DNA from: Sphingobacterium sp. HMA12
GTDB lineage: Bacteria > Bacteroidota > Bacteroidia > Sphingobacteriales > Sphingobacteriaceae
Direction of reading: 5' to 3'
Length of the DNA: 64,000 nucleotides
NCBI RefSeq assembly: GCF_002933815.1
Contig: NZ_BEYR01000001.1
Location: 1,902,691-1,966,690 of the forward strand
The position numbers and the translations under genes were made by a program. The notes under the pieces are model-generated. The model ran no database searches. It saw only the letters and a program-made list of their open reading frames with translations, and was not told the DNA's origin. Below, piece after piece: positions 9,909 to 19,824 of this stretch (positions are counted from its first letter, which is position 1; each line of letters opens with the position of its first letter).

Positions 9909-11960
9909 CTAATTATGATGCCCCATGGGTAACTTTATTTTCTTTAGGTCTTCCAATTCATAGATTGGTCTTTCCAATTCGTAAGGAATCGGCTGACGTG
10001 AAAAGCTTTGAAAGTACTGCAGACAAGCATCTTTCCACCAAACAGCATCTCTAGTCTGGATCCTAAGTTTAGCCTGAACATCCGAAAAACGTGATCGATC
10101 AATATACCTTTCCATACGATCCCAAACTTTTTGAAACTCCCTCACCTTTTGGACACCGTGATCATAACGGAAACATAATTCGCTCCAAAGCGTATTGCCG
10201 CTATTCATTCGATAATTCCAAGAAACATGATGAAACCACAATAAAAGATTTTCAGGACAAGTGGATATATTCCCATAAATCTTGTCCAATGATGGATTAT
10301 ATTGTGTTACAGCACGACTTCCATTAACCGTACGGTCAAAGCCCAATCCCACGCTATCCGCATTATGGTAATACCATGGCATCCAGTCTGGACGTCCCCC
10401 CGGAATATCTCCCCAAGGTTCTGGGCCGTAATGATGCTCAAAAGCAAAGAGGTGATGCAGGCCTAAAGGCATCATATAATCGACTGCTGCCTCCCGTGAT
10501 TCAAGCATTAGCTTCTTTATAGGTTCTACAAACTCCTGGACTCCCGTAAAAGTCATTCTTATCCACTCATCCGCTATCTGAACCGACGACAGGTTATTGT
10601 TCCAAGCCAAACGACCAAAGGCATACCAGTTAGCTTGGGCAAAATGATGCCCCGTCCAATTGGTATCCAAACCAATATTGGCAACAGCAGCGATTGCAGT
10701 TTTACGTCCCAAATGCCCCCTACTGTCGGTCAATTTTGACACCGTTTGCCCTTTTCCATTGGCATAGGTATCGCTATCCAATACTTCCTTAAACAAAGGG
10801 GCCAAATAGACCAAATGATTAGAAAAGCCTAGATATTCCTGTGTCAATTGAAATTCGAGCATTTTTGCCGTATTTGGCATCGCGCCCAGTAAAGGGTTAA
10901 AAGGTTCCCGCGGCTGAAAATCTATTGGGCCATTTTTCACCTGAAGGATCACGTTTTCCCGAAACTGCCCATCCAGGGGCACAAACTCTTGATAAGCCTG
11001 TTTCGCGCGGTCATCTTTAGTCGGATGATAAACAAAAGCCCGCCAAAATACAGTCCCCCCATAGGGACGTAGCGCATCGGCAAGCATGTTGGCACCATCC
11101 GCATGCGTGCGACCATAATCTTGCGGACCTGGCTGCCCTTCCGAATTTGCTTTGACCAAAAATCCACCGAAATCTGGAATCAGCCCATAAATCTCCTTTG
11201 CTTTGGAATTCCACCACTGCTGAACATCCTGATTTAACGGATCCGAACTAGATACCCCCCCTAAATTTTTGGGTGCCGAGAAATTGATCGACAAATATAC
11301 TTTGATACCATATTTACGAAAGACATCCGCCAATGCTTTAACTTTCAGCAAATATTCTGCCTTCAATAGTTCTGAAGAAGCATTAACATTATTCAATACG
11401 GTGGCATTAATGCCAACCGATGTATTAGCCCGTGCATATTGCTCATATCTGGATGAAAGTTTATACGGCAATTCCTCCCATTTCCAGAGTGAATGCCCTG
11501 CATAGCCCCGTTCTATAGTTCCGTCCAAATTATCCCAATGATTCAAAATCCGGATATCATAAGAGGGTATTTCTGTGAGTCCCGCATTCGGTATTTGACC
11601 TTCCGTCTCCTGAAGACGCAGTAAATGATAGGCAGCATATAATAGCCCTACCGATCGGCCAGCGACCACATGAACCTGATTTCCATGCTGCCTTATTTGA
11701 TAACCATCTTTTAATTCCTTTCTCCGATGATCAAGCTTTAAAATGACATCCATACCCTTCCAGTAAAGCTGCAGCTCCTGCTTTGCTAACATTAGGGTTG
11801 CATCCGTTGATTCTCCACCTGTAATCCGGACGGTACCCGTAGGTTTTCCCTGTTTTGAAAATCGCAACCACAATTGACTACCGTCCTCTGCCCGTACGAC
11901 AAAAGGAACAGCAGCTAAAAATGCCAACAACAAGCAATAGAAACGCATGATAGACCTCAT
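9909..11960 (-). CDS. GH67 alpha-glucuronidase
   Basis: Removes (4-O-methyl)glucuronic acid from the non-reducing end of xylo-oligosaccharides, probably in the periplasm: a signal peptide (MRFYCLLLAFLAAVPFVVRA) leads the protein. At 683 residues the length is usual for GH67. Family landmarks are visible: the N-terminal alpha/beta domain with the LLYAAYHLLRLQ helix, the barrel with GFLVKANSEGQPGPQDYGRTHADGAN, NWTGHHFAQANWYAFGRLAWN, and the C-terminal HHLFAFEHHYGPEPWG region. It is the last gene of the minus-strand operon, 12 bp after the GH43 gene, with the 9657-9697 terminator downstream. A second in-frame ATG at 11948 would give a cleaner signal peptide and cannot be excluded as the start. 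Confidence 0.95.
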   Translation of the reverse strand: MRSIMRFYCLLLAFLAAVPFVVRAEDGSQLWLRFSKQGKPTGTVRITGGESTDATLMLAKQELQLYWKGMDVILKLDHRRKELKDGYQIRQHGNQVHVVAGRSVGLLYAAYHLLRLQETEGQIPNAGLTEIPSYDIRILNHWDNLDGTIERGYAGHSLWKWEELPYKLSSRYEQYARANTSVGINATVLNNVNASSELLKAEYLLKVKALADVFRKYGIKVYLSINFSAPKNLGGVSSSDPLNQDVQQWWNSKAKEIYGLIPDFGGFLVKANSEGQPGPQDYGRTHADGANMLADALRPYGGTVFWRAFVYHPTKDDRAKQAYQEFVPLDGQFRENVILQVKNGPIDFQPREPFNPLLGAMPNTAKMLEFQLTQEYLGFSNHLVYLAPLFKEVLDSDTYANGKGQTVSKLTDSRGHLGRKTAIAAVANIGLDTNWTGHHFAQANWYAFGRLAWNNNLSSVQIADEWIRMTFTGVQEFVEPIKKLMLESREAAVDYMMPLGLHHLFAFEHHYGPEPWGDIPGGRPDWMPWYYHNADSVGLGFDRTVNGSRAVTQYNPSLDKIYGNISTCPENLLLWFHHVSWNYRMNSGNTLWSELCFRYDHGVQKVREFQKVWDRMERYIDRSRFSDVQAKLRIQTRDAVWWKDACLQYFQSFSRQPIPYELERPIYELEDLKKIKLPMGHHN

Positions 11961-11972
11961 TCGTACTAAAAA

Positions 11973-12944
11973 TTAAGAAGTCAATCCGTCGATAGGCTTA
12001 ATACAGCCATTTTCATCATACTCCAGCTCAATCACTTTCATACTTCTTAGCCAGGTCTTTCCGCCAGATGGGACCGAGTCATGATAAAAAAGGTACCACT
12101 TGTCTTTAAATTTCAAAATACTGTGATGAGTTGTCCAGCCAACAACTGGTGACAAAATAACGCCTTGGTAGGTAAACGGCCCGTAGGGATTGTCTCCCAT
12201 TGCATAACAGATCAGATGACTGTCTCCTGTAGAATATGAAAAATAGTATTTATCCTGATATTTATGCATCCAGGAAGCTTCAAAAAACCGCTTTTCCGTA
12301 TCACCATGCTTCAATGGTTTTCCATCTTTATCTAAAATAACGAGATCATGTGGCTGTTCCGCAAATTCGAGCATGTCGGCAGACATCCTGACAACCTTTG
12401 GAGATAATGCGGGTTCATCAGGTTGAGGCAATTCATTGGGAGAAACAATCTTATTATTTCGATAAAACTGCAGCTGCCCGCCCCAGATACCGCCAAAATA
12501 CAAGTAGTATGTACCATCTTCATCTTTAAAAGCACAGGGGTCTATGCTATAACTTCCCTTAATTGGATTGTCCTGGGGCACAAATGGTCCATACGGATGA
12601 TCTGCGATAGCGACGCCAAGTCTAAAAATATCGTTTTTGTCTTTCGTCGAGAAGTACATATAGTATTTCCCGTTTTTCTCCGTCACATCGGAGTCCCAAA
12701 GCTGACGACCAGCCCAGGGAATGTCTTTAAGATCCAATACTTTCCCATGATCAACCACCTCGGCATGGCTATCTTCAAGTGAAAACACATGGTAATCCTG
12801 CATATCAAAATGATCTCCATTGTCATTTTCGGGCATTCCGCTCTCCCGGTCATGGGAAGGATAGATATAAATCTTGTTTTCAAAAACATGCGCTGATGGA
12901 TCAGCCATATAATCCCCCGCAAATAAGTACCTACTCTTGTTCAT
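11973..12944 (-). CDS. GH43 beta-xylosidase/arabinofuranosidase without signal peptide
   Basis: Five-bladed propeller enzyme of 323 residues, short like the GH43_1-type xylosidases. The catalytic triad is visible: Asp15 (ADPSAH), Asp135 (SIDPCAF) and Glu222 (FFEASWMHK). There is no signal peptide, so it probably acts in the cytoplasm on imported xylo-oligosaccharides, fitting the co-transcribed GPH transporter. A longer frame runs to 13094 but would overlap the upstream GH10 gene by about 145 bp. ATG 12944 lies 5 bp after that gene's stop and gives the proper start MNKSRYLFAGDYMADP. It is followed closely by GH67. Xylosidase versus arabinofuranosidase cannot be decided from sequence. Confidence 0.92.
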   Translation of the reverse strand: MNKSRYLFAGDYMADPSAHVFENKIYIYPSHDRESGMPENDNGDHFDMQDYHVFSLEDSHAEVVDHGKVLDLKDIPWAGRQLWDSDVTEKNGKYYMYFSTKDKNDIFRLGVAIADHPYGPFVPQDNPIKGSYSIDPCAFKDEDGTYYLYFGGIWGGQLQFYRNNKIVSPNELPQPDEPALSPKVVRMSADMLEFAEQPHDLVILDKDGKPLKHGDTEKRFFEASWMHKYQDKYYFSYSTGDSHLICYAMGDNPYGPFTYQGVILSPVVGWTTHHSILKFKDKWYLFYHDSVPSGGKTWLRSMKVIELEYDENGCIKPIDGLTS

Positions 12945-12949
12945 ATTTC

Positions 12950-14101
12950 TTATTTCTTTTTTTTTTGAGTCAATGCAATAATATCTTTCACAAATGGTTT
13001 GGGTTGATAATTCCGGTCGAATAGTAAGGGATAATCTGTACGTCCCGGGATAGGCCAGCCATTCTTCCATGAATCCCCATCGCCGACACCCCACAAAGTC
13101 ACACGGGATATTTTATCATGATGTTTGAGATACAAGCTAAAAAAGTCAACATACCTCTTCCCAAGCTCTTCCATTTTCTCGGCAGGCAGACCTTCTTCAT
13201 AAGGATTCATTTCTTTACTGTATGCGTGGCGTTCCCCAATTTCTGCCCCCATATCAGGACGTACATGCGGGAGAACCGAAATATCCATTTCAGTAACCAT
13301 TACCTTTACACCAAGACCTGCAAATCCAAGGATGGTTTTTTCAACTTCGCTGATTGATGGATTATCCAGTCCATTATGCTCCTGCATACCAAGACCACTG
13401 ACATGACCACCCGCGGCCTTTACCTGCCGGACCATAGCTATAATTCCATTCCTTTTTGCAGGAATGGCTGTTGAATAATCATTATAATATAATTCAGCTT
13501 TAGGGTCTGCCTCATGGGCAAATTTGAAAGCCAATTCAATAAATTGAGGTCCAATAATCTGATAGAATTTGCTTTTACGCCATTCACCATTATCCAATAT
13601 CGCCTCATTCACCACATCCCACCCGAACACCCGGCCTTTATAACGGGATACAACGGTCTGTATATGTTTCTTCATTCGTGCGATAAGGACCTCACGAGAG
13701 ACATCTTTCCCATTTTTGTCAACAAAAAACCAAGCTGGTGTCTGCGAATGCCAAATCAGTGTATGCCCGATAATCTGCATCTTATTTTTTTCACCAAACG
13801 CAACAAAACGATCCGCATCCTTAAAATTGAATACGCCCTCCTGCGGCTGCAAAAACATACTTTTCATACAATTTTCGGCAACGATGGAGTTAAACTGTGT
13901 TTTCACCACAGCAACAGCCTTCGAATCCCGCTCCCAGATCTGATCAAGATTTAGGGCCGTTCCTATAAAAAAATTGTTTTCAAAAGCATCTTTCAAGATC
14001 ACCGAATCCGTTGCTTGTTTAGCGCTTTGAATAGCTGCTGAAGCAGAAGTAGCAATCAATAAAGCCGTTATGGCCGTCATCATAGTTTTTAATATTTTCA
14101 T
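12950..14101 (-). CDS. GH10 endo-1,4-beta-xylanase, periplasmic type
   Basis: Single-domain GH10 of 383 residues with a signal peptide (TALLIATSASA) and no lipobox. The acid/base is Glu166 (WDVVNEAI) and the nucleophile Glu270 (VMVTEMDISV); the GHTLIWHSQTP and YYNDY motifs of the family are intact. No binding module is present, unlike the second GH10 of the window. It probably shortens imported xylo-oligosaccharides in the periplasm. It is the second gene of the operon, 13 bp after the transporter, and its stop is 5 bp before the GH43 start. Confidence 0.95.
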   Translation of the reverse strand: MKILKTMMTAITALLIATSASAAIQSAKQATDSVILKDAFENNFFIGTALNLDQIWERDSKAVAVVKTQFNSIVAENCMKSMFLQPQEGVFNFKDADRFVAFGEKNKMQIIGHTLIWHSQTPAWFFVDKNGKDVSREVLIARMKKHIQTVVSRYKGRVFGWDVVNEAILDNGEWRKSKFYQIIGPQFIELAFKFAHEADPKAELYYNDYSTAIPAKRNGIIAMVRQVKAAGGHVSGLGMQEHNGLDNPSISEVEKTILGFAGLGVKVMVTEMDISVLPHVRPDMGAEIGERHAYSKEMNPYEEGLPAEKMEELGKRYVDFFSLYLKHHDKISRVTLWGVGDGDSWKNGWPIPGRTDYPLLFDRNYQPKPFVKDIIALTQKKKK

Positions 14102-14114
14102 GGTCTATTTTTGA

Positions 14115-15527
14115 TTAATAAATGGATCTGGATTCAATATCCCGATTGATTTTATCGATGGTCACATCATCCAGTTCGTATTTGGAAATAACATACATGG
14201 CCAGCACCAAAAGTATGGCAGGAATAACGGCCACCAACCATAGAATTCCCTTTTCAGCCAAAGGAGATTGTGTTGTTGCATTATCTTTATCAAATTCTAC
14301 ATAAGCCAGTACCAAGCCCGGAACAACTCCGCCTAGTGCCATCCCTGCTTTGTAAAAAATACCGGTGAGCGCATTGACGATACCAGAGATACGTTTACCG
14401 GTTTTATATTCACCGTAGGATATGACCTCTGGCACCAGGGCCCACATATAACCAGTGGCAACGATCACACCGGTTGATTTAATAAACTGAGCACCCAACA
14501 CCAGTCCGATATTTCCCTTCAGGTTATCGTTGGATGAAATAACGTATAACATCAGCATGCCAAGGATGGCAATACCCAAAAAAACATAGAACATTTGCTT
14601 TTTGCCTATTGCACGTTTGATAGCCGGAACCAGTGGCATAAAAATAAACGCAGGCAATGATCCCAGTGCCATAAAATAAGGCAACATATCTGGCGCATTT
14701 ACATTGTAGATTATGTAGTAGCATCCGGCCGAATTACCGATAGCCATCATCGCAAATGCGGTAATGAAGAAAAATGCCAGAATACGCAAGGGCCGGTTAT
14801 GCTTAAACTCCTGCCAGAGATCAGACACCCGAACATTATCTGTATCCTTCTCGTCCATAATAACACGTTCCTTTGTTTGTGAAAAACAAAAAAATAAAAG
14901 AACTAATCCGGTCAGCGCATAAATTAGCATCGTCGTAAACCAGGCTTCTGCCGAATCCTTCGAATTAATCTTGCCATCCGCTGAAAAATATTTTACCACA
15001 AGGGGCACTCCGTATCCGACAGCCAGCCCACCCACATTAGCCATAAACATCCGTGTCGAAGTCAGCTTTGTCACCTCATTTGTATCCCTCGTCAGGGAAG
15101 CATTTAAAGCACCATAAGGAACATTAATCAGTGTATACAACATGGATAGACCAACATACGTGATGTACGCATAGGTCAGAGACCCCGAAAAGCCATTCCA
15201 GAAACACAGAATAGCAAAGCCTGTCAAGGGAATCCCGCCCAAAATGAGATAGGATCTATACTTCCCCATCCGCGGATTTCGCTTATCGACAAATGCCCCT
15301 ACAATGGGATCCCACAAGACATCGACAACGCGAACGATAAGGAACATCACTCCCGCCGAGGCAGCGGAAATTCCATAAACATTGGTGTAGAAAATCAATA
15401 GATACATAGAAACAGTCTGATAGATAAGGTTCTGTGCGAGATCCCCAGCACCAAATCCTACACGCTGTTTCATTGAAAGTTTGTAGAAGCCTTTTAAAGA
15501 CTTTACCTCTGTCATACTTTGGTCCAT
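14115..15527 (-). CDS. GPH-family (MFS-type) sugar:cation symporter
   Basis: 470 residues with about 12 hydrophobic segments. N-terminal GFGAGDLAQNLIY and the DVLWDPIVGAFVDKRNPRMGKYR loop are hallmarks of glycoside-pentoside-hexuronide:cation symporters such as XynP/XynB-type carriers. It probably imports xylosides or xylobiose across the inner membrane. It is the first gene of the xyn10-GH43-GH67 operon. Upstream lie a candidate HTCS promoter (15562-15630) and the terminator of the preceding operon, so it can be controlled separately. The exact sugar is inferred only from the neighbours. Confidence 0.93.
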   Translation of the reverse strand: MDQSMTEVKSLKGFYKLSMKQRVGFGAGDLAQNLIYQTVSMYLLIFYTNVYGISAASAGVMFLIVRVVDVLWDPIVGAFVDKRNPRMGKYRSYLILGGIPLTGFAILCFWNGFSGSLTYAYITYVGLSMLYTLINVPYGALNASLTRDTNEVTKLTSTRMFMANVGGLAVGYGVPLVVKYFSADGKINSKDSAEAWFTTMLIYALTGLVLLFFCFSQTKERVIMDEKDTDNVRVSDLWQEFKHNRPLRILAFFFITAFAMMAIGNSAGCYYIIYNVNAPDMLPYFMALGSLPAFIFMPLVPAIKRAIGKKQMFYVFLGIAILGMLMLYVISSNDNLKGNIGLVLGAQFIKSTGVIVATGYMWALVPEVISYGEYKTGKRISGIVNALTGIFYKAGMALGGVVPGLVLAYVEFDKDNATTQSPLAEKGILWLVAVIPAILLVLAMYVISKYELDDVTIDKINRDIESRSIY

Positions 15528-15561
15528 ACAATTGGTTATTCGATTAGTTGAATTACAGCAG

Positions 15562-15630
15562 TAAAACTACAAGTCCACTTTAGCCGGCACCCGATACAAA
15601 TGTTTTATATTCCAATAAAAATGTTTAAAA
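15562..15630 (-). promoter_or_regulatory. Candidate HTCS-responsive promoter of the transporter/xylanase operon
   Basis: On the minus strand a 14-nt TTTTAAACATTTTT element (15630-15617) is identical to the core of the 28.9 and 55.7 kb sites. At the same spacing (57 nt from AAAC to TA) lies TAGTTTTA (15569-15562), a near match to TAnnTTTG. The predicted start lies about 30 nt before the ATG at 15527. It is placed just after a terminator, as expected for a new operon. Confidence 0.6.
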
Positions 15631-15656
15631 AGACTTCCTATAAAAGAAATTACCAT

Positions 15657-15686
15657 AGAAAAAGGGAACCTTACTGGATTCCCTTT
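15657..15686 (-). terminator. Terminator of the transaldolase-to-GH43 operon
   Basis: Arms 15686-15679 (AAAGGGAA) and 15668-15661 (TTCCCTTT) form an 8-bp stem with a 10-nt loop on the minus strand, followed by T's. It lies about 37 bp after the GH43 stop at 15723 and before the promoter of the transporter operon. The stem is short, so some readthrough is possible. Confidence 0.6.
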
Positions 15687-15722
15687 CCCAACGCTACAGA
15701 AGACCCCGATCTCTCATTCGGT

Positions 15723-17822
15723 TCAATTCGCTACGTATTTCACCATATAGCTTTTCGTTTGCCCTTTGTAAACACAATCGACCTGTGCGTAATCGGTCAA
15801 CGAGTGGGCTTGTTTAACCTTGATCTCAACTTCGGGGTTATTTGCCAGAGCCTTCACTACAGGAATCTTCTTGTCTTTGGCCTCTATTGGAAAAGCAACT
15901 TCATAATGGTTGTAACCAACGATACCATTCTCATCGGTAGATCTCACAGGAATCGAAGGCAACATTAGTTTTTTGCCATTCACGATAATCGTGACCGAAG
16001 GTGGTACCGGACGTTCAATTTTTTTGTCTTTCGAACTGAATCCCAATCCTATAAAATCAAAAAGAGGCTTGCCTTCTTCACCTTCAGCGACCAGAAACAA
16101 GGCATGTTTGCCATCCAGTTGATCGACGTAGCGAGAAACATCTACCGTAAATTGCTTCACTGTTGCCCCAGTATTTGCTGGCACAGTTATTTGAGCAATC
16201 CGTTTCCCTTTCCAGGTATCGTTATCCCAAGGGCCATCCAGCCATACATTGACTTTAAATGAAGTTTGTGTTTTTGGAGTAATAAATAGATTAAAAGCTG
16301 TAAGGTTCCCTTTTTCCGTTCCCTTAAACGCCTTCAACCCAAACTTATCCTCTTTCAGGCCACCAAATCCAAAATATTTAAAACCAGCAATATTTCCATT
16401 TTTCATATTTGTCACAGGCATATGGTTGTCCCAGACATCCCATGAATCCTGCTGCAGACTGATATCTGAAAGATAACAGGCATATCCAGCCGAATAATAC
16501 CGATAAGGATCCAATCCATAAAAATGAAATCCCTCCGATGTTACCTCGGCACCTTTATATTCTTTTCCCTGCTTATCTTTAATGGTCAAATTTTCCTGAA
16601 AAGGATCAAAAGCCCGGATAGAAACCATTCCGCCTTCCTTTACGCTTTTTTCATCCCACGAAACTTTGATTGGTTCGACCACAGCCTGACGTGCAAAACC
16701 AAATCCACGTGGTGGCCTATGGTAAAATACATACCATTGGCCATTGATCAGTTCGATACTGCCATGGGTATTATGACCCGCATTGCTGGTTTCAATACCC
16801 GAACCGTCCTTATTTAACACCGGCGCACGCGAATCGACCAAGACACCGCCACTCTTCCATGGCCCTAGTGGCGAATCTGCTACAGCGTACCGCAGGGTTG
16901 AATTTGAGCTCCCTACTCCATATTCCGGACCTGAATAACCACTATATACCGAAACATACTTGTTCCCAACTTTACGGATTGATGACGCTTCAAAGAAATT
17001 GAATGTTCCTAAATCCTCCCCCTCAAAAATATTGGGGTATGAGGTACCTTTGGGATCACGTAATTCACCATACCGTGCACTTGCCGGTAATAAATAATTG
17101 ATAATTTCCGTACCGGGCCGCAGCGAATACATCGTTTTCTGATCTAATTGTGCCGCCATAGAGCGTTGAAAACCCCAGAAACCGTATGCACGGAATCCGA
17201 TTTCAAAATCAGGATCTTTCGGATCCGTAACATATTCAATGTAAACCGCAGGATCAAATCCGAGGATACTCCCTGGCAGGGTACGCTTGCCATCTTCCGT
17301 GAGGTTTATGGGTTTAAATGGACCGTTCGGACGATCGCCTTTCACAACCATTGCCTCACGTTTATCGCCCCTGCTGTGTGGAAACAGGTAGTATTCTTTT
17401 TTCCCATCTTTGCGTTTGACCTCTACGAGATCTGGGGCATACATCACATCCCATTTTCCATCGATCGGATAGGTAAAAATAGCACCCTCATCGCGCCAAC
17501 TCGTTAAATTTTCAATCGGTGCAGACCACATTCTGATATCAGGGCCACAATAACTGCTAAAACGTAAATCATGGGAACCAATGATATAAGCACGATATTT
17601 ACCCGGCTGGTCGGGATCTTCAAAAACACGGGGTTCACCATCAGGAAGATGCTCCCAAAGCGGTAGGTAAGGATTACCAATGGATTGGTGTACATAACCT
17701 TTACTGTAATCCTTCAGGATATTTTGCTGCTGTCCTAACACGCTTGTTGCTGATAAAATTCCCGTAACGGATAATAAAAATACCATTGTCCGTTTTTTTA
17801 AGACAATATTTAGTCCCTTCAT
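15723..17822 (-). CDS. Large GH43-type glycosidase with C-terminal accessory domain
   Basis: 699 residues with a signal peptide (LLSVTGILSATSVLGQ). The first about 430 residues form a five-bladed propeller with GH43-like catalytic candidates: Asp in RVFEDPDQPG, Asp in GFDPAVYIEY and Glu in FFEASSIRKVGNKY. The rest is beta-rich, with a region resembling a carbohydrate-binding or jelly-roll domain (FKVNVWLDGPWDNDTWKGKRIAQ) and an Ig-like tail. In this setting it should be an arabinofuranosidase or xylosidase of the periplasm. It is the last gene of its operon, 86 bp after the acetylesterase. The subfamily cannot be assigned by eye. Confidence 0.85.
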   Translation of the reverse strand: MKGLNIVLKKRTMVFLLSVTGILSATSVLGQQQNILKDYSKGYVHQSIGNPYLPLWEHLPDGEPRVFEDPDQPGKYRAYIIGSHDLRFSSYCGPDIRMWSAPIENLTSWRDEGAIFTYPIDGKWDVMYAPDLVEVKRKDGKKEYYLFPHSRGDKREAMVVKGDRPNGPFKPINLTEDGKRTLPGSILGFDPAVYIEYVTDPKDPDFEIGFRAYGFWGFQRSMAAQLDQKTMYSLRPGTEIINYLLPASARYGELRDPKGTSYPNIFEGEDLGTFNFFEASSIRKVGNKYVSVYSGYSGPEYGVGSSNSTLRYAVADSPLGPWKSGGVLVDSRAPVLNKDGSGIETSNAGHNTHGSIELINGQWYVFYHRPPRGFGFARQAVVEPIKVSWDEKSVKEGGMVSIRAFDPFQENLTIKDKQGKEYKGAEVTSEGFHFYGLDPYRYYSAGYACYLSDISLQQDSWDVWDNHMPVTNMKNGNIAGFKYFGFGGLKEDKFGLKAFKGTEKGNLTAFNLFITPKTQTSFKVNVWLDGPWDNDTWKGKRIAQITVPANTGATVKQFTVDVSRYVDQLDGKHALFLVAEGEEGKPLFDFIGLGFSSKDKKIERPVPPSVTIIVNGKKLMLPSIPVRSTDENGIVGYNHYEVAFPIEAKDKKIPVVKALANNPEVEIKVKQAHSLTDYAQVDCVYKGQTKSYMVKYVAN

Positions 17823-17908
17823 AAACTGATTAAATTAATTACTTAAATTATTGCTGAATTATATGTTATGCTGTTCAATTGACTTTCCTTAACTCAAATT
17901 ACTTTATG

Positions 17909-19813
17909 CTACCAATTATCGGTACGAAATGGCACAGCTAACAACCCCTCCTTATTGATTAGATTTGCATCTTCGGGATTATTGCTCCAGGCGTAGCGCA
18001 CCGCCTTGGGATCTTTGAGTTTTGGATGACTCACCACCACTTCATTTCCCCGTATCACTGCATTCGCCCATACGAATTTGCGATCCGAACCGGCGATTGC
18101 AAAGTGCTGCAGTTTTTTACCATGACCGATAGCCAGTCCCTTTCCAGTCTGCTCGAAGGAAATGACAACCTGATCGCCATCCACCCGCATACGCTGATAC
18201 TGCGGTCCGGAGGCGACGACATCTTCGCCATACAGCATCTTACGCACGCATAGAAATAATCGCTTTGCCATGTCTTTTTTATTTAGCGGGTGTATATCAT
18301 TCCACTCCCCTACATCATAAGTTACCGCCAATGCGGTGAAAGGGATCTCTTTGCTCGCCTGAAATTGAGCTTCCCTGATTCGCGCCCAATTCGATTCCCC
18401 CGGCACCGTATCTTTGGCCATAAAGTTGGGCAGCTGCACCATCAAAAAAGGAAGCTGTGGCTGACCAAAATGCACACGCCAACTGCTGACCAACGAAGTA
18501 AGATAGTCCCGGTAATGTGTAGGATCGGCGGTATTTGCTTCCCCTTGGTACCAAAGCACACCTTTTAATCCGTAGTCGCGCAAAGGATGGATCATTCCAT
18601 TATACAAGCCCGAACCAACCTGGTTCATATGCCGAAGACGGCTTTTATACTCATCAATTTTATCCTGGTCAAGCGCAATTTGCCAATGCCATTCGCCTAC
18701 AAGATCAATACTCAGGTCATCCAGCTTGATTTTATAGGGTTTATCCGGCGTAAACCCGCCATCTCGCCCATCGGTTCGCAGGCGGACGGTTAAATTATTA
18801 TTTCCTGCGTGTAGCACACCTGCAGGTATATCGTAAATCCGCGGCGGATATCGGTAGGCTGTAGAACCGACAAAATTACCATTGACATACACCGAGTCGC
18901 TATCGGCCAAAGTCCCCAGATATAACTTGGCGTGCCGTCCTTCCTTAGCTGCCGGAACAACAAAACTCCGCCTAAAATAACTGACCCCTCTATGGGTCTG
19001 CCGTGGTCTGCTCCAGTACTCGGGCACTTGCACTGTGGGCCAATTTGAATCGTTATAGTGCTCTTCAGTCCACAAATCCGCTCCCCGATCTCTTTCGGCC
19101 AACCGAAGGCTATCGATCGCATGCCGATCGAACAGCAACTCAGGAAATTTTTTCAAATATTTCTGATCGATCCAATGCGTTATCTCCGATCCACCCAGGC
19201 TAGATACGATCATCCCGACTGGAATTCCATTACGCTGATAAGAATCCAATGCATAAAAATAAGCCAATGCAGTCCAGTTCATGACATCAGAGGCAATCCC
19301 CGAATGCCATCGTTCACCGGGAGGTATATCTTCCTTTACATCGGTCAGACTATTTTGCGTCGGAACCTTGAAATAGCGGATCATATGATGATTAGATTCA
19401 TTGATTTCAGGAAAACGTTCGACGAGTCGCTTAATTGGCGTTTCCATATTAGACTGGCCCGAACAGAGCCAGACATCGCCGATTAACACATCCCGAATGA
19501 CCATATCATTGATCTCCATCATATAGGGGCCACCATAACGTTGTGGCGGGATCCGCACATGCCACTTGCCATCCTCTCCCCCTTCGGTGTAATAATATGC
19601 CCCCCTAAACCGCAGCGTAACCTTCTCACCTTTCGTTGCCCATCCCCAGATGTTGAGATCGACATCCCGTTGCAGCACCATTTGGTCCCCCATAATTGCG
19701 GGGAGCCGTACACGGGCAACACTCGTTAGCCCGCAAAAAAGCAAAACAAAAACCAGTGTCAGATGACAAAAAAAAGAGGAAAGACAAAAGAAATTTTTAA
19801 ATCTAAAAGCCAT
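17909..19813 (-). CDS. Sialate O-acetylesterase-type SGNH esterase, probable xylan deacetylase
   Basis: 634 residues with a hydrophobic N-terminal segment. The SGNH block I is GDVWLCSGQSNMETP (Ser nucleophile), GLKGVLWYQGEAN gives the Gly/Gln block, and DIHPLNK near the C-terminus gives the Asp/His pair. The middle part holds an inserted galactose-binding-like domain (YFRRSFVVPAA...VYVNGNFVGS), as in family members annotated sialate O-acetylesterase. With xylan enzymes on both sides, the likely substrates are acetyl groups on xylo-oligosaccharides rather than sialic acid. A longer frame starts with TTG at 19846 inside the upstream gene; ATG 19813, behind AGGTGG, leaves an 11-bp gap and is preferred. 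Confidence 0.88.
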   Translation of the reverse strand: MAFRFKNFFCLSSFFCHLTLVFVLLFCGLTSVARVRLPAIMGDQMVLQRDVDLNIWGWATKGEKVTLRFRGAYYYTEGGEDGKWHVRIPPQRYGGPYMMEINDMVIRDVLIGDVWLCSGQSNMETPIKRLVERFPEINESNHHMIRYFKVPTQNSLTDVKEDIPPGERWHSGIASDVMNWTALAYFYALDSYQRNGIPVGMIVSSLGGSEITHWIDQKYLKKFPELLFDRHAIDSLRLAERDRGADLWTEEHYNDSNWPTVQVPEYWSRPRQTHRGVSYFRRSFVVPAAKEGRHAKLYLGTLADSDSVYVNGNFVGSTAYRYPPRIYDIPAGVLHAGNNNLTVRLRTDGRDGGFTPDKPYKIKLDDLSIDLVGEWHWQIALDQDKIDEYKSRLRHMNQVGSGLYNGMIHPLRDYGLKGVLWYQGEANTADPTHYRDYLTSLVSSWRVHFGQPQLPFLMVQLPNFMAKDTVPGESNWARIREAQFQASKEIPFTALAVTYDVGEWNDIHPLNKKDMAKRLFLCVRKMLYGEDVVASGPQYQRMRVDGDQVVISFEQTGKGLAIGHGKKLQHFAIAGSDRKFVWANAVIRGNEVVVSHPKLKDPKAVRYAWSNNPEDANLINKEGLLAVPFRTDNW

Positions 19814-19824
19814 ATGCTGCCACC

